Assembly: GCA_021521415.1 (NCBI GenBank)
Contig: JAIQDT010004210.1
Span: forward strand, 195,061-259,060
Length of the DNA stretch: 64,000 nucleotides
From: Bidens hawaiensis
Taxonomy: Eukaryota; Streptophyta; Magnoliopsida; Asterales; Asteraceae
Direction of reading: 5' to 3'
In this document: one piece after another, positions 19,644 to 31,900 of the stretch
Layout: each line of letters begins with the position of its first letter
Position numbering within the stretch: position 1 is the first letter of the stretch
The notes under the pieces: generated by a model
What the model was told of the DNA's origin: nothing
Databases searched by the model: none
What the model saw: only the letters and a program-made list of their open reading frames with translations
Position numbers and translations under genes: made by a program

Positions 19644-22600
19644 CAGTTTTGGACCAAAGTTAAGACTGTAAAAAAGGGTAAGGAGATTACTTCGAAGGTG
19701 GATGGACATGATATTGTTGTGAATGAAGATGTGATACGTAGAGCATTGAAGATCAAGAACGATGTTGCTGATCCGTTTACTACATTCTCAAAAGAAGATA
19801 TTGCGGGATATCTCGAAGAAATTGGCTATGATGTGAAATGGAGCACTTGTGAAATGAAGCATCTTCTCATATACTGGAAGCTTCTCTTTCACATTGTTGC
19901 TAACTGTTTGTCCTCACAGAAAGGGGGCTTAGACAAGTTGAATGTTGACTGGGCGTGGGCAATGTTATGCTTAACACACAACAGGAAGTACAACTACTCA
20001 AGGTTGTTCTTTAAGTACATGCAACTTAATGTACTTGCCAAGATTCGTGTAGTTGATCTTGGATAACCTGCTTCCCAACACACCCAAGCCAGTATGTATG
20101 GACGAAGTAGATGATGAAGGAAATGTTGTTGAACCATCCGAGCCTCATCATGTGAAGATGGTTTTGCAATCTGCATTAAAGGCTATCCTTGAGGCTACTG
20201 GGAGGAGTTTGTACAAGTATAAAGGTACAAAGCCTAAAGTCAAGATTGGTCAGTTCCCGGAAACTGAGACTGACAGTGATGAAACCGAGGTTTAGGAGGA
20301 AAATGATAGTTGTGATGAAGGTCATGATGATGAAGGTGGAGATGACGAAGAGGAACAGGATGAGCCTGTTGATGAACCTGTCGATGAGCCTGAAACAACC
20401 AAGACCGAACATGAAATAGATGTAGTGGTTGGGCACAGTTCAAAGCACAAGCTTGATAAAGGTAAAAGAAAGGCTAGAGAGTCTTCAAAGAAGCATGCTG
20501 CAGCTGCCACAGACACCGAGGAGGAAGAGCCGGACCGTCCGTTGAAGCGCTCAAAGAAGACAAAAGACTCCAAGAAGTCTCTGTCTGACAAACTGCCTAC
20601 TCTCAAAAGTACGTTTTCCTTCGAATGCAGCTATGACTAGTGAATCCCTTGCTTCCACACCCTTGACCACATAATCCACCACTCCACAAACTACCACCAT
20701 AGATGACCCACACATAGGATCACCAACCACTTTAGCCAAAACCATAGAAGCCCTTCAAAGCTAAACCGATAAAATTTACCAAAGCCCAAACCACAACCTC
20801 ACCTAAAACTCAACCCAATACCAAATCAAAATCCCAACCTAGAATCATTCTCAGAACCAAAACCAAACCCAAATCAAAGACCCCATCACTTAGAGATGAA
20901 CCCACTACACCTCAAAACCTCACCAACCAGACTAGACGAACCCTTACCATCAATTTTCTAAAACCTTCCTTTAAACACCCAAGCCGAGACCGAACCAATA
21001 GCCCAAACCTTATCACCACCTAGAATCACCTTACTTGTTACCTCACCCACATATCAATTCACTTCACCGATGAGAGGAACAAATTTTTGGAGCTCTACCT
21101 TCACATCATCCATCCAATCCCAAACCACCACATTAACCTTAAAACCACAACCGAGCCAATTAGCCTACCCCTAGCCTTAACAACATCCTTCCCAGCTGAT
21201 GAAGGCCCAAGTATTGATGAACAGGCCATGTGATATTTGGAGGCCCATGATCGTGCCTCCAAAGGTGGCCCACGAAAACGGGCATAACTTGGCCCACGAA
21301 GCTCCGTTTCAGGCCTATTACCAGTCAAATCGAAGCTTGAGAAGAGGAGCCCATTGTGGCAAATGTTTACGGCGCTTTAGCCCCTGTCTGAAGCCTAAAA
21401 ACGACTCCTAAATAAAGTTATGGGCCTTTTATTGTTTTTTCAGCACTTTTTATGTTTTTATTTTTGGGTTTGTGTTTGGCCCATGGCCCGTTTTAGGCCC
21501 ATTTCATATTAGAACTCTTATTTATATGTTGGTTATGTAATTTCAAAAGGCAGACTTGAATTTGATAATAATTACTTTTTCTCTTCAATTTCCCTGACCT
21601 TTGGGTGGGATTTTAGGGTTTTGGAAGTTCGTCACGGTATTCGTTGAATCTACGTGATCGATCTTCATTCTCATTTTACCGCTGCATCACCAGCACTAAC
21701 CTTAACCATGCCCATTCCAACCACACCACAATCGACCATATCAACAACACCTCCCTCAACCTTTAAGAGCCCAATCAAAGCTGCCACTCCCATCTCAATT
21801 GGCAAGTCGAAGAAGTCACCGGTGTATTGAGATCCTATACTTGATAGGATTAGAGCACTGGAAGAAGCTAACGAGAACCGAGCCAAAGTGAGCTCTTGTT
21901 GATCAAGTTTGTTAAAGATCAACAAGCAATCAATGATGAAGTAACAAGACAACGTGATACTCTGGCTAATCGAGTGGCTAAACTACAAGAACAGAGAGAC
22001 TTGGATCATGCTTTGAATGTGAGCCAGCGGGAATGGATCCAGAGTTTACAATGAAGAACCAATAGTCAACAAGAGTTAATAAACCAAAACTCTTTGAGAA
22101 ACGCTAAGCAACATGACAAGATGGAAAGGCTTCAATCGAGAATCTCTAGATTAGAGTCTGATCTTCAGGAGGGAATTAGACTCTATTCTTGATCGTGTTT
22201 ATATTGACTTTGAGCGTCTGGGCTCAAGAATCGGGTTGTTGGAGAGTTGGTCCAGCTATTCTAGGGATGTGGACAGACGAATGGGTGAAATCATAAAGCT
22301 GCGTAACATGATTGAGCAGCTAGAAGGAGAGATTGAAGAACAACATGACTTCAACAACAACTAGAACCAAGTGAATGAGCCCTTGGTCAACTGCTACCTT
22401 GTAGTTATGGAGGTGATGCGCTTGAAAGACGAAGATGTGAACAACCTAAGGACTCATTCGATGGAGACTTTCTGTGGTTTCCGGTGTGTAAACGAGCCAA
22501 GGAATGAGAAGAGCAATAAACGAAGATCAGCTACTGCAAATCTAGTCGCTGATGCCTAGAGGGTCAAAGCTCAAGGAAAGCTACATGGTTTCCTATACAA

Positions 22601-24030
22601 CAGTGAAGCCAAGAAAGATGCTGGTGAAGGAGGTTCTGGTGTGAGGACCTGTGAAGATGAGCCATTAACGGTTGTTGAAACCGTAGTGAGCACCGAACTT
22701 GTAGTTACTATTGCCACCACAATTGGGCAAGTCAGTTCTACAAGTTCCCCACTTATACCTACTGAGGGTGACATGTCAGTGCTACTGTTACATCTGCTTT
22801 GGTTCCTATCATTCAACAACAACATGTGACTCAAGGTGGTGGTGGAGGTGTGGTAATGGTGATGATGAGGATGAGACTGATGATGATGACGATGTTGGTG
22901 ATAACGGTGAGAATGATGACGATGAGAACGAGGATGAAGAGAATGAGGATGATGACCACGAGTATGATAGCTTTTAAGAAGCTTATGGTGGTAGTGATGG
23001 AAATGGTGATGACAGTGGTGATGGTGACGCCACTAGTGAAAATAAGGCGGAGGAACAGGAGCCACCAAGAGAGGCTCAGAAGACTCGTGAGACTGACACT
23101 GCAATCGAGGCTGAAATAACCTCTGCTTTTAATGTTTATAATCTTTCAGGTACCAGCTCACTGGTTCAAGAAGCCGTGGAAGGAAATAATGATGATAGAG
23201 ATGATGGAATCAACAACTCATCTAATCCAGACACTCCGGAAAGGGTGATTGAAGAATCTGCAGTTGAAGACACTCCTGCTGCCAAGCCTGCTCGAAGAAA
23301 GTCAAGAAAATGCATCAAGTACTACAATGTGAGCAGAATGGCAAGCATGAGATGGAGATCAAAGCCGTACCATGATTCTTCTCCTATCCTTTACGCTCGA
23401 CGGCACAAGGACAGCAGAAGGTGGGTTGCTCGTCGTGCAAATGGCGATCTTACATATCTCACCTATGGAGATATGCACACCCTGTATGTACTAGATATGA
23501 ATTACTTCAGAAGGATGGTAGGTGGTGGTGAAAAGGAAGACACACTGCAAGGTTGGTTCAAACGATTCCTAAAGCATGAATGGAAGGATGACTACCCAAA
23601 CTTTTCTTTAAATCCAGGTAGATCATTCAAGTCAAAGGAAGTCAACTCATACACCAAGAAGCCTACTAAGGGATGGAGATTCAGAATGCCAGACGATCAT
23701 GAAGAACCTATCTTTAATAGCATGCCCTTTAACAACAACATTCTTCATGACTTCATTGCTTAGGAGTTCGAAAACGCAAATGGAGAGGTCATTATTCATT
23801 GCAAGAGAACTCATGACCTCTGTTTCTTTGATGAACATGAATTAGTAGGTTTCGGTAAGGCTCACTTACAAAGGCTTCTTGATTCACCCTTGTGCATAGT
23901 TGAAGACGTCCATCGTGACAATACTAACAATATCGTTGGGAAATTCAATGAGTTTGTCCGTCTACTTGTTGAGAAGCAGCCCTTTCAAAACAACGACGAT
24001 ATCTTTGACTACGACTCTGAAACCGACTGA
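19644..24030 (+). pseudogene. Accessory frame of a Copia derivative, broken
   Basis: The N-terminal part starts near QFWTKVKTV (19644), continues through DGHDIVVNEDVIRRALKIKN and ends in a frameshift at about 20050. An acidic then basic segment follows (stop at 20293-20295, open to 20640). A degraded Pro/Thr/Lys-rich linker is split by a solo LTR at 21197-21689. Then a coiled-coil-like stretch and an Asp/Glu-rich tract (22840-22977, stop 22975-22977). The C-terminal domain at 22978-24030 contains GWFKRFLKHEW and a stop at 23761-23763, and ends at a TGA just before the PPT. I recall similar frames between pol and the 3' LTR of Asteraceae Copia elements. Function unknown. Confidence 0.75.
21197..21689. 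mobile_element. Solo LTR, 493 bp, TSD CCAGC
   Basis: Begins TGATG and ends CATCA (5-bp inverted ends) and is flanked by perfect 5-bp copies of CCAGC at 21192-21196 and 21690-21694. Inside are GGCCCA-rich segments, a TATA-like TTATTTATATG near 21517 and a CT-rich leader near 21575. No internal region or second LTR, so it is a solo LTR interrupting the accessory frame. Confidence 0.85.
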
Positions 24031-24061
24031 AGACACGAGCTAACAAAACAACAACTAAAGA

Positions 24062-24073
24062 CTAGAGGGAGAT
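24062..24073 (+). promoter_or_regulatory. Polypurine tract of the Copia derivative
   Basis: CTAGAGGGAGAT just before the LTR start, right after the accessory frame's final stop. Confidence 0.75.
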
Positions 24074-24530
24074 TATTAGGACCATTTTGTGTTTTAGTCT
24101 TTTGTATTTGTTTATTCTTAAATGATTATGTATGTTAGCTAGTCGGTTTATATTTCTTTGTATATTTGGGCCCGAGGCCTTGTAACGAAGAGCCCATTGG
24201 GCTTGAATAAATAGAATGGTGCATGAGCACACACTATAAATAATGTGAGTATCTCATGCACAAACAACCTTTTGTCAAAGAAATAAATAGAATGGTGCAT
24301 GAGCACACCCTATAAATAGCGTGTGTATCTCATGCACAAACAACCTTTTGTCAATTTCTTATCTTATCGATCTAGAAACTCTCTCAAATCTCTTATTCCC
24401 TCACGAAAATAAACAATAACCAAACAAGATCCGAGATCTCGGTCCTCACAAGTGATTTCCGCTAGCTAGTGTAGAGGTTGATCCAAGTAGACTAGTTGTT
24501 GTGTTGTTAGAACCGTCCAAGGGACCTACA
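24074..24530 (+). repeat. Copia-type LTR with duplicated promoter (457 bp)
   Basis: Begins TATTAGGACC (expected TGTTAGG, first G mutated) and ends GGGACCTACA. It is the reverse-complement counterpart of the LTR at 43687-44077. A 76-bp unit containing the TATA box is present twice. A PPT lies on its left and a PBS-like site on its right, so it joins two elements. Confidence 0.88.
24206..24357 (+). repeat. 76-bp tandem duplication with two TATA boxes
   Basis: Units start AATAAATAGAATGGTGC at 24206 and 24282. TATAAAT is at 24235 and 24311. The related LTR at 43687-44077 has one copy. Confidence 0.9.
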
Positions 24531-24532
24531 AT

Positions 24533-24544
24533 TGGTATAAGATA
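24533..24544 (+). promoter_or_regulatory. PBS-like site after the LTR
   Basis: TGGTATAAGATA, a mutated form of TGGTATCAGAGC, two bases after the LTR end. Confidence 0.65.
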
Positions 24545-25091
24545 AAGAAATTTTTGTATCTAAAGCAAGAAATTTTATGGTGATCAATCACTAACGGGTT
24601 CGTCTATGACTGACTAATAACATATTTGTCTTTATCGATATGACTTATTTGGAGTTGAAAACCTCTTCATGAGAGTGTAACCACTAGCATAGATGGGTAT
24701 TTAAGTTTATATCACTATGACACTTACTCTTTTGTCAAGCCTATTTACACATCAAGCAATGATCTTATTGGCTTTTGATCTATTCTTTTCATGTGCTAGG
24801 ATCATTTGAGATAATTTCTTATCATTTTCCAATGGTCGGATCAATTTCTCAAGATTTTATAATGTTTATATTATCCGACTCCCTCTAAGCAGGAGCTCCC
24901 TCTAAATGAGAGAATATATTTTTGAAGTTTTTTCTGGTTTTCTTGACAAAATATAATAAAGTAATAGAATATAAAATATTTTTGACGAGTCAAGTGACTC
25001 AATTTTGTTTTTCTTAAATGAAATATGAATATTTCTGAGTTAAACTTAACTCATTTTCTCCTTCTAAAATTGTGACATATTTGAAAAGTAT
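24545..25091. other. Junction between leader remnant and the 3' UTR of the minus-strand Copia
   Basis: 24545-24660 looks like leader following the PBS in plus sense. 24880-24925 in minus sense holds two AGAGGGAG blocks like those found downstream of Copia pol. The breakpoint between the two lies somewhere in 24660-24880. No frame. Confidence 0.45.
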
Positions 25092-26423
25092 TTATAATTT
25101 TATATACAAAAATATAAAAATAAAATTAATTTTGAATAAACGAGATCTTGCCCAATGAATCGACAAGATACACAAATCGGGCATGATCAAAGGCTTTTGC
25201 AAATAGGTCTGCAAAGTTGTAATTCGTGTCGACCCATTCAACAGTGACAAGTTTCGGTCATAACAATCATGAATGAAATGCATTCGGATGTCAATGTGTT
25301 TTGTCATTGAGTGTTGGACCGAGTTTTAAAAATACAAACTGCTGCCTCATTATCACACTTAATGGGAGTGTTAAGCAAATTCAAACCGTAATCCAGCAGC
25401 TGATGCTGGATCCATATCACTTGTGAATAGCAAGCAGAGGCAGCAATGTATTATGCTTCAGCAGTGGAGGTGGACATAGTGACTTTTTTCTTGCATTTCC
25501 AAGAGATTAACCTATCAACCAGGAACTGACATCCACCGGATGTTGACTTTCGATCAAGATTGCATCCCCCATAATCACTATCGGTATAAGCATGCAATAC
25601 CATAAGGGAGTCTTTAGGATACTAAAGACCTAAGACTTTCCCTTTAGATATCGAAAGATACGCTTCACAACAATTAAATGGGATTCTATTGGATTACATT
25701 GATATCTGACACACTGACAGACAGGGAACATGATGTTCGGTCTGCTGGCAATGAGATACATCAAGGACCTAATAATTGATCGATAAAGATATTGATCAAC
25801 TAGAATTCCCAATGGATTTGGAGCTAGCACTGGTTTGGTAGTAATCAGAGTGAGAAAAGGAGAAGAGTCATTGAATCCAAATTTCTAGACGATGTCACCA
25901 ACATATTTCTCTTGATGTATTAAAATTCCGCCAGTCTTTTGTTCAACTTGGAGACCCAGAAAGAAAGTCATCTCGCCCAATGAGCTCATCTCAAACTGCT
26001 TTGCATGACCTTGGCAAACTCTCTACACAGTTTGTCAAATGTAGATCCAAAGATAATGTCGTCAACATACACTTAGACCAGAATCTGATCATCCTTCACC
26101 TTCTTGATAAAGAGTGTTTGATCGATAACTCCTTTTCTATAGCCATTCTTTAACAAATGTTCTTCTAGTGTATCATACCAAGCACGAGGTGCTTGGGGAA
26201 GGCAATAAAGAGCTTTATCAAGACAAGAAACATAATTCGGACGATCAGGATCCTCAAAACCTGGTTTCTTGACATTAATCTTTTCTTTCAGTTTTCCATA
26301 CAAGTAAGCGGTCTTCACATCCATTTGATATACTTTGAAATTCATGTATGAAGCATTGGCAAGAAAGAGACGAATTGCCTCAAGCCTAGCAACAGGTGCA
26401 TAAGTTTCATCATAATCAAGACC
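25092..26423 (-). pseudogene. Copia reverse transcriptase (C-terminal part) and RNase H, broken
   Basis: From 26423 on the minus strand the frame resumes right of the inserted element with DYDETYAPVARLEAIR, then MDVKTAYLYGKL and QAPRAWYD, all RT landmarks. A stop at about 26070 precedes the catalytic VYVDDIIFGS (near 26060). Further on are RSLMYLIASRPNIMFPVC (25770) and the RNase H end MTKHIDIRMHFI (25300), with a frameshift before VEWVDTN. RT would copy the RNA to DNA and RNase H would remove the RNA strand. Clear homology, not functional. Confidence 0.88.
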
Positions 26424-26428
26424 TTCAT

Positions 26429-28727
26429 TGTGACACCCGGTAAATTCCCAATCCCTTAAACCAAGTAATCAACCTAAATATTAGGTAATTATGTTATATG
26501 CGCCTCGCGAGAGCGCGCCATATTAGAATCAGCGCGTGCATTTGTTATGTGCGCCCTGCGCGAGCGCGCTATGTTAATCAGCGCGTGCATTTGTTATGTG
26601 CGCCCTGCGCGAGCGCGCTATGTTAGTCAGCGCGGGCATGTTATGTGCACCCTACGCGAGCGCGCCATGATAAGAACCAGCGTGGGCATATGTTATATGC
26701 GCCATGCGCGAGTGTATTGGTTTTATGTATCCATAACTTAATGTTGTCTATTGGGTTGACCGTCTCGCATGATGCTAAGGCGGGTGCATCCCAAATCGTT
26801 TATGCGCGTGCGGAAAGGGAACTAACCTCCCCGCATGGCGGGAACATTGAGAGCTAGTTTGTCTGAAGCTCCAAGATGGAATTGACTTCAACATAACTGA
26901 TCACTATGTTGAAATACCAAGACCACCTGGATAACCTACAAATGAAACTCAATGTCCCCGACTGCGAGAAGGTTACGCACCTACCCGCAACAAAGAAATG
27001 TCCTTCACGCAGAAAGCTATGCGCACAAAGTAATACGCGCAGAACACTTGGTTTATTCTCCAGATGTAAGGAGATTATTCCCGCCCAAAAATAAACAGTA
27101 GCGTGTTTCAGAGATTTCTACTTTTTACTGTACACTGACAAAAGTGCCTGAAAAAGCACACTGTAACATGAAAAGTCAACTGTCAGCCACCCTACTCCCA
27201 CCAACCACAGTCCTGCATGTCCTGTCCAAATCAAATCAAAATCTTTTATCCACTACTCCACTTTTAAATAAATAATAATAATTTCCATACTTTATCATCA
27301 TTACACCTAGGTATGAAAAGATTACAATCCCCTAAAGCAAGGGATTGTGTTCCCTTGAGTTTGCCTATAAATATGTAACCTAAATTATCACCCAAAACAC
27401 ACTTCAAAGAACTGCAAACGTGCACTAATCCTCCCCCAAGCATCCGTTGTTTTCATTTCCGATCCTGTTACTAGGTAAGCCGAGAATATAACCTTGAGAT
27501 CTACTTTTCAACCCTTATATTCTCCTATTTCTTGATCTTAATATATATACTTCTTGTTATTTAATCGTATTCTAGACCTTCAATTCCGAGGCCAACACCA
27601 AGAAAACCCGAATCTCGATTAATCCCTTAACAAGAACCACAGGTGAGTCTCACAGCCCCTATTTTCACTGTTTTCACTACTTTTAAACTGTTTTCGGGGC
27701 GAGGGACACGTACTTAAATAATGTTTTATCATGGTATACTTACAAGCTATGCAAGCGATTATGTGTTTAAATTATGATTCATGATGAGCAATGCGAACGG
27801 TTATCTATGGTTTTCGATGTATGTGCGCTAGAATTCGAGTAAGTGATCACTTTACCATTGGAACTCTAAGGGTAGGGACTGCTGGTTTGATCCACCCACT
27901 CGTAGGGGTCGCACCTCTTTGCATGGACGAGTGCCTAGTATGGTCATGGGGCAGTACTATGGGATTGAGCCCGCTCGTAGGGGTCGCGCCTCTTTGCCTG
28001 GACGAGCGCCTTGTTTTCCGGCACAACGTCCGCGCGTAACCCGCAGGACGGTATTATTAATTAGCTCGTAGGGGCAACGCCTCTTTGCATGGACGAGCAC
28101 GGTTTTTCAGAAATGTCCACGCGTAACCCGCGGGACGGCATTACATTATTTAGCTCGTAGTGGCAGCGCCACTTTGCATGGACGAGCACGTTTTCCAGAA
28201 ATGTTCGCGCGTAACCCGCGGAACGATTTTATCAGATTATGTTATCAGAACTATGTTTTACTAAGCATGTGTTTCAATGATGCTATCAGAATTATGTATA
28301 GAATGATTTTTATCAAGACTATGACGCGATACGATTTATCAAGTTACTAAAACTTGTGAACTCACTCAGTTTATACTGATTCAAATGTTTTTACGTGTCT
28401 TTCAGGAGATAACTAGGTAGCGCATGGAGTCACACTTAGAGCACCTCACGCTGAACATCTAAAACTAGCTTTTTGGAAGATTTTAGTTCTATCCCTTCGA
28501 TGCGCGTGGTTGTTCCCGCCGCGCAAGGGGATATGGCGTGGAAATCTTCAACAGTTTTTATACTTGGATGTTTTTATGAAATTTTTAGACAATGTAATGT
28601 ATTTGTATTAAACATTTCATGCGCAATGAAAATCTTACTTTGAATGTTTGCAATGGCCCGTGCTTAATTATCAATCCCCCACTAGCGCGCGCCCGGCTGT
28701 TTCCGCCGTTCAGGGCCGGGTGTGACA
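26429..28727 (+). repeat. 5' LTR of Ty3 element 2 (2299 bp)
   Basis: Same parts as in element 1, but the 49-bp array at about 26510-26665 has only about three units, two of them diverged. Hairpin repeats lie at 27898-28187. A TATA box in GCCTATAAATATG is at about 27365. The splice-like signals are conserved. Confidence 0.95.
27898..28187 (+). repeat. Hairpin repeats in the 5' LTR of element 2
   Basis: Four stems as in element 1. Unit 4 again reads AGTGG...CCACT. Loops vary (for example TTTGCCTGG in unit 2) while stems stay paired. Confidence 0.88.
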
Positions 28728-28730
28728 GAT

Positions 28731-28742
28731 TGGTATCAGAGC
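28731..28742 (+). promoter_or_regulatory. Primer-binding site of element 2
   Basis: TGGTATCAGAGC, three bases after the LTR, as in element 1. Confidence 0.95.
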
Positions 28743-28954
28743 ACTGGTTATAGCGAACTAGGAAAAGAAGTTTTAACCTAGACTATAACCGTTGGGGAAT
28801 CGCATGAAATATTTTTCAAAGAAAATATTTTCAAAAGAAACTATACACACACTTAGGAACACGGGTCACACAGTGTCTAGTAAATAAAGATAAAAACATT
28901 ATGTGCTCAGAGTACATGCGCTAAGTTTGATATATTTTCACTCTTAAAGCGAGA

Positions 28955-31900
28955 ATGCCTCCAACTAAAGCCAAGGGAATTACCATGACACCCGAGGAAC
29001 CCGCGGAAATAATCGCGCAAGCGATCGCAACACACGAGGCCAGCAAGGCCGAATCAAGTCAGGGTCGTCAGAATGAGACCCCAGAACCCGAATCAGGAGC
29101 CTTGGACAAAGGATGCTCCTACAAGACATTCATGGCCTGTAAGCCTTGGCCATTCAAGGGTACCGAAGGGGCCATTGGGCTCTACAACTGGATTGACAAG
29201 ATGGAGACAGTTCTCTCCATTAGCGGATGTAGTGAGAACCAGAAGGTCCTCTACGCGACCTGCATGTTCCAAGAAGCAGCTTCGTCTTGGTGGAAGCTTC
29301 AAGTGAAGACTTTGGGGCGAGAAGTTGCTCTTCACAGGACCTGGGAGGAGCTGAAAGAGATGATGATGAGAAAGTTCTGCTCTCGCGCAGAAATTCAGAG
29401 TCTGCAACAGGAATTCTGGAACCACACCATGGTAGGAACGGATATCGACGCCTACAACAACCGGTTCAACGAGCTTTGCCAGTTGGTGCCAGACATGGCA
29501 AACACGGAGGAAAAGAAGATCGAGAGGTATATCTTTGGGTTACCTCCTGTTGTTAGGGTTCCGCTCAACGCCGCAGCGCCTCCAACCTTTGATGAGGCGG
29601 TAGCGCGGGCCATCACCCTTACAAGGGATACGGTCCGTGCGGGTATGTTGACTACGCGCGGAATCGAGCAGCGAACCTCTGATCCCAAGAGGAAATGGAA
29701 CTCTCACCACCGAGGGTCCGACTCCAAGCAGCCACCGTTCAAGAAGCAGGAGAGTGCAAGGGCTTACGCGATCCAAGCCGCGGAGCCATCAAGGAAAGGA
29801 TACAGCGGGCCTCGCCCATGGTGCAACAAATGCAAGTATCACCACGAGGGTGAATGCGCAAGAATCGAATGCGCCAAATGTGGCAGACCAGGACACAAGG
29901 CGATGAATTGCCGTATCAGAGAAACTGGAGCGAGCGACAGCTGCTACGCATGCGGGAAGCCAGGGCATTTTAGTCGGGATTGCCCGCAAAAGGGAAACCA
30001 AGCTCGCGGGAGAGCTTTTGTGATCGGCGCAGGCGAAGCTAAAGAAGAGACGAATGTGGTAACCGGTACGTTTTTGCTTAACGGCCATTTTGCATCTGTC
30101 TTATTTGATACTGGAGCTGACCTAAGTTTTATATCCACTGAGTTTAAAGACTCCCTAGGCCTAGCAACCAGTAGGCTAGACACACCTTATACAATAGAAC
30201 TAGCCAATGGTAGGCAGTTATGCGCGAACGAAAGAACTGAACAATGTGTAATAGTCATGGGAGGTCACGGGTTCAATATTAACTTGTTGCCAATAGACTT
30301 GGGAAGTTTTGACATTGTGATAGGTATGGATTGGTTAGCCGAGAACCACGCGGAGGTTATTTGCCATGAGAAGCAGGTTCGGATCCCACTGTTGAACGGA
30401 GAAACCTTGGTAATTCAAGGGGAAAGAAAGGGAGTTGCGACGAAACTGATTTCATGCCTAAAGGCGCGCAAGTGCTTAAGGAAAGGGTGCTACGCCTTCC
30501 TGGCGCATGTAGTAGAGAAGAAAGGAGATGAGCGGAGAATTGAAGACTTACCAGTAGTGCGCGAATTTCCAGAAGTTTTTCCTGAAGATTTGCCCGGATT
30601 ACCGCCGCCGCGACAAGTCGAGTTTCGTATTGATTTAGTCCCAGGAGCTGCGCCAGTAGCTCGAGCGCCTTATCGACTAGCTCCATCTGAGATGCAAGAG
30701 CTATCCAATCAGTTACAGGAACTATTGGATAAGGGTTTCATACGCCCAAGCTTTTCACCTTGGGGAGCTCCAGTACTGTTTGTTAAGAAGAAGGATGGTT
30801 CGTTCAGAATGTGTATTGACTATAGGGAACTGAACAAGCTGACAGTCAAGAATCGGTACCCCTTACCGAGGATTGACGACTTATTTGACCAGTTGCAGGG
30901 ATCCAGTTATTATTCAAAGATAGATCTACGGTCAGGATACCACCAACTTAGGGTCCATGAGGAAGATGTGCCGAAAACAGCCTTCCGAACTAGATACGGC
31001 CATTATGAGTTCTTAGTGATGCCTTTCGGGCTAACTAGTGCGCCGGCTGTATTCATGGATCTGATGAACCGCGTGTGCAAACCATACTTGGACAAGTTTG
31101 TGATTGTATTTATAGATGATATTCTGATTTACTCTCGGACCAAGGCCGAGCATGAGCAACACCTGAGATCGATTTTGGAATTATTGAGGAAAGAAAAGTT
31201 GTATGCGAAGTTTTCCAAGTGTGAGTTTTGGCTTAGAGAAGTTCACTTTCTCGGTCACGTTGTAAACGAGAAAGGAATACACGTTGATCCTTCCAAAGTC
31301 AAGGCCATCGAAAACTGGGAAGCGCCAAAAACCCCAACTGAGGTGAGGCAATTCCTAGGACTAGCTGGCTACTATCGACGCTTCATTGAGAACTTCTCCA
31401 AGATAGCTCTACCTCTGACCGCGCTAACTCAGAAAGACAAGAAGTTTGTTTGGGGCGAAAATCAGGAAGCAGCGTTTCAAATGTTGAAACAGAAGTTATG
31501 TAGTGCGCCAATTTTGTCTCTGCCCGAGGGGACGGATGACATCGTCGTTTACTGCGACGCTTCACATCAGGGACTCGGATGTGTCCTTATGCAGCGAGAC
31601 AAAGTCATAGCGTATGCCTCGCGCCAACTCAAGACCAATGAAAAGAACTACACAACGCATGATCTGGAACTTGGAGCGGTTGTCTTCGCGCTAAAGATTT
31701 GGCGCCATTACCTCTATGGTACAAAATGTATAATCTTTACGGATCACAAGAGCCTTCAACATATATTGATCAAAAGGATTTAAACATGAGGCAACGAAGA
31801 TGGGTAGAATTGTTGAATGATTATGATTGTGAAATAAAGTATCACCCTGGAAAGGCGAATGTGGTAGCAGACGCGCTAAGTAGGAAGGAGCGAATAAAAA

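Noticed and set aside
22799..23119. Met-rich frame
   Set aside because: Shifted reading of the Asp/Glu-rich tract of the accessory frame; the acidic frame is the continuous one.
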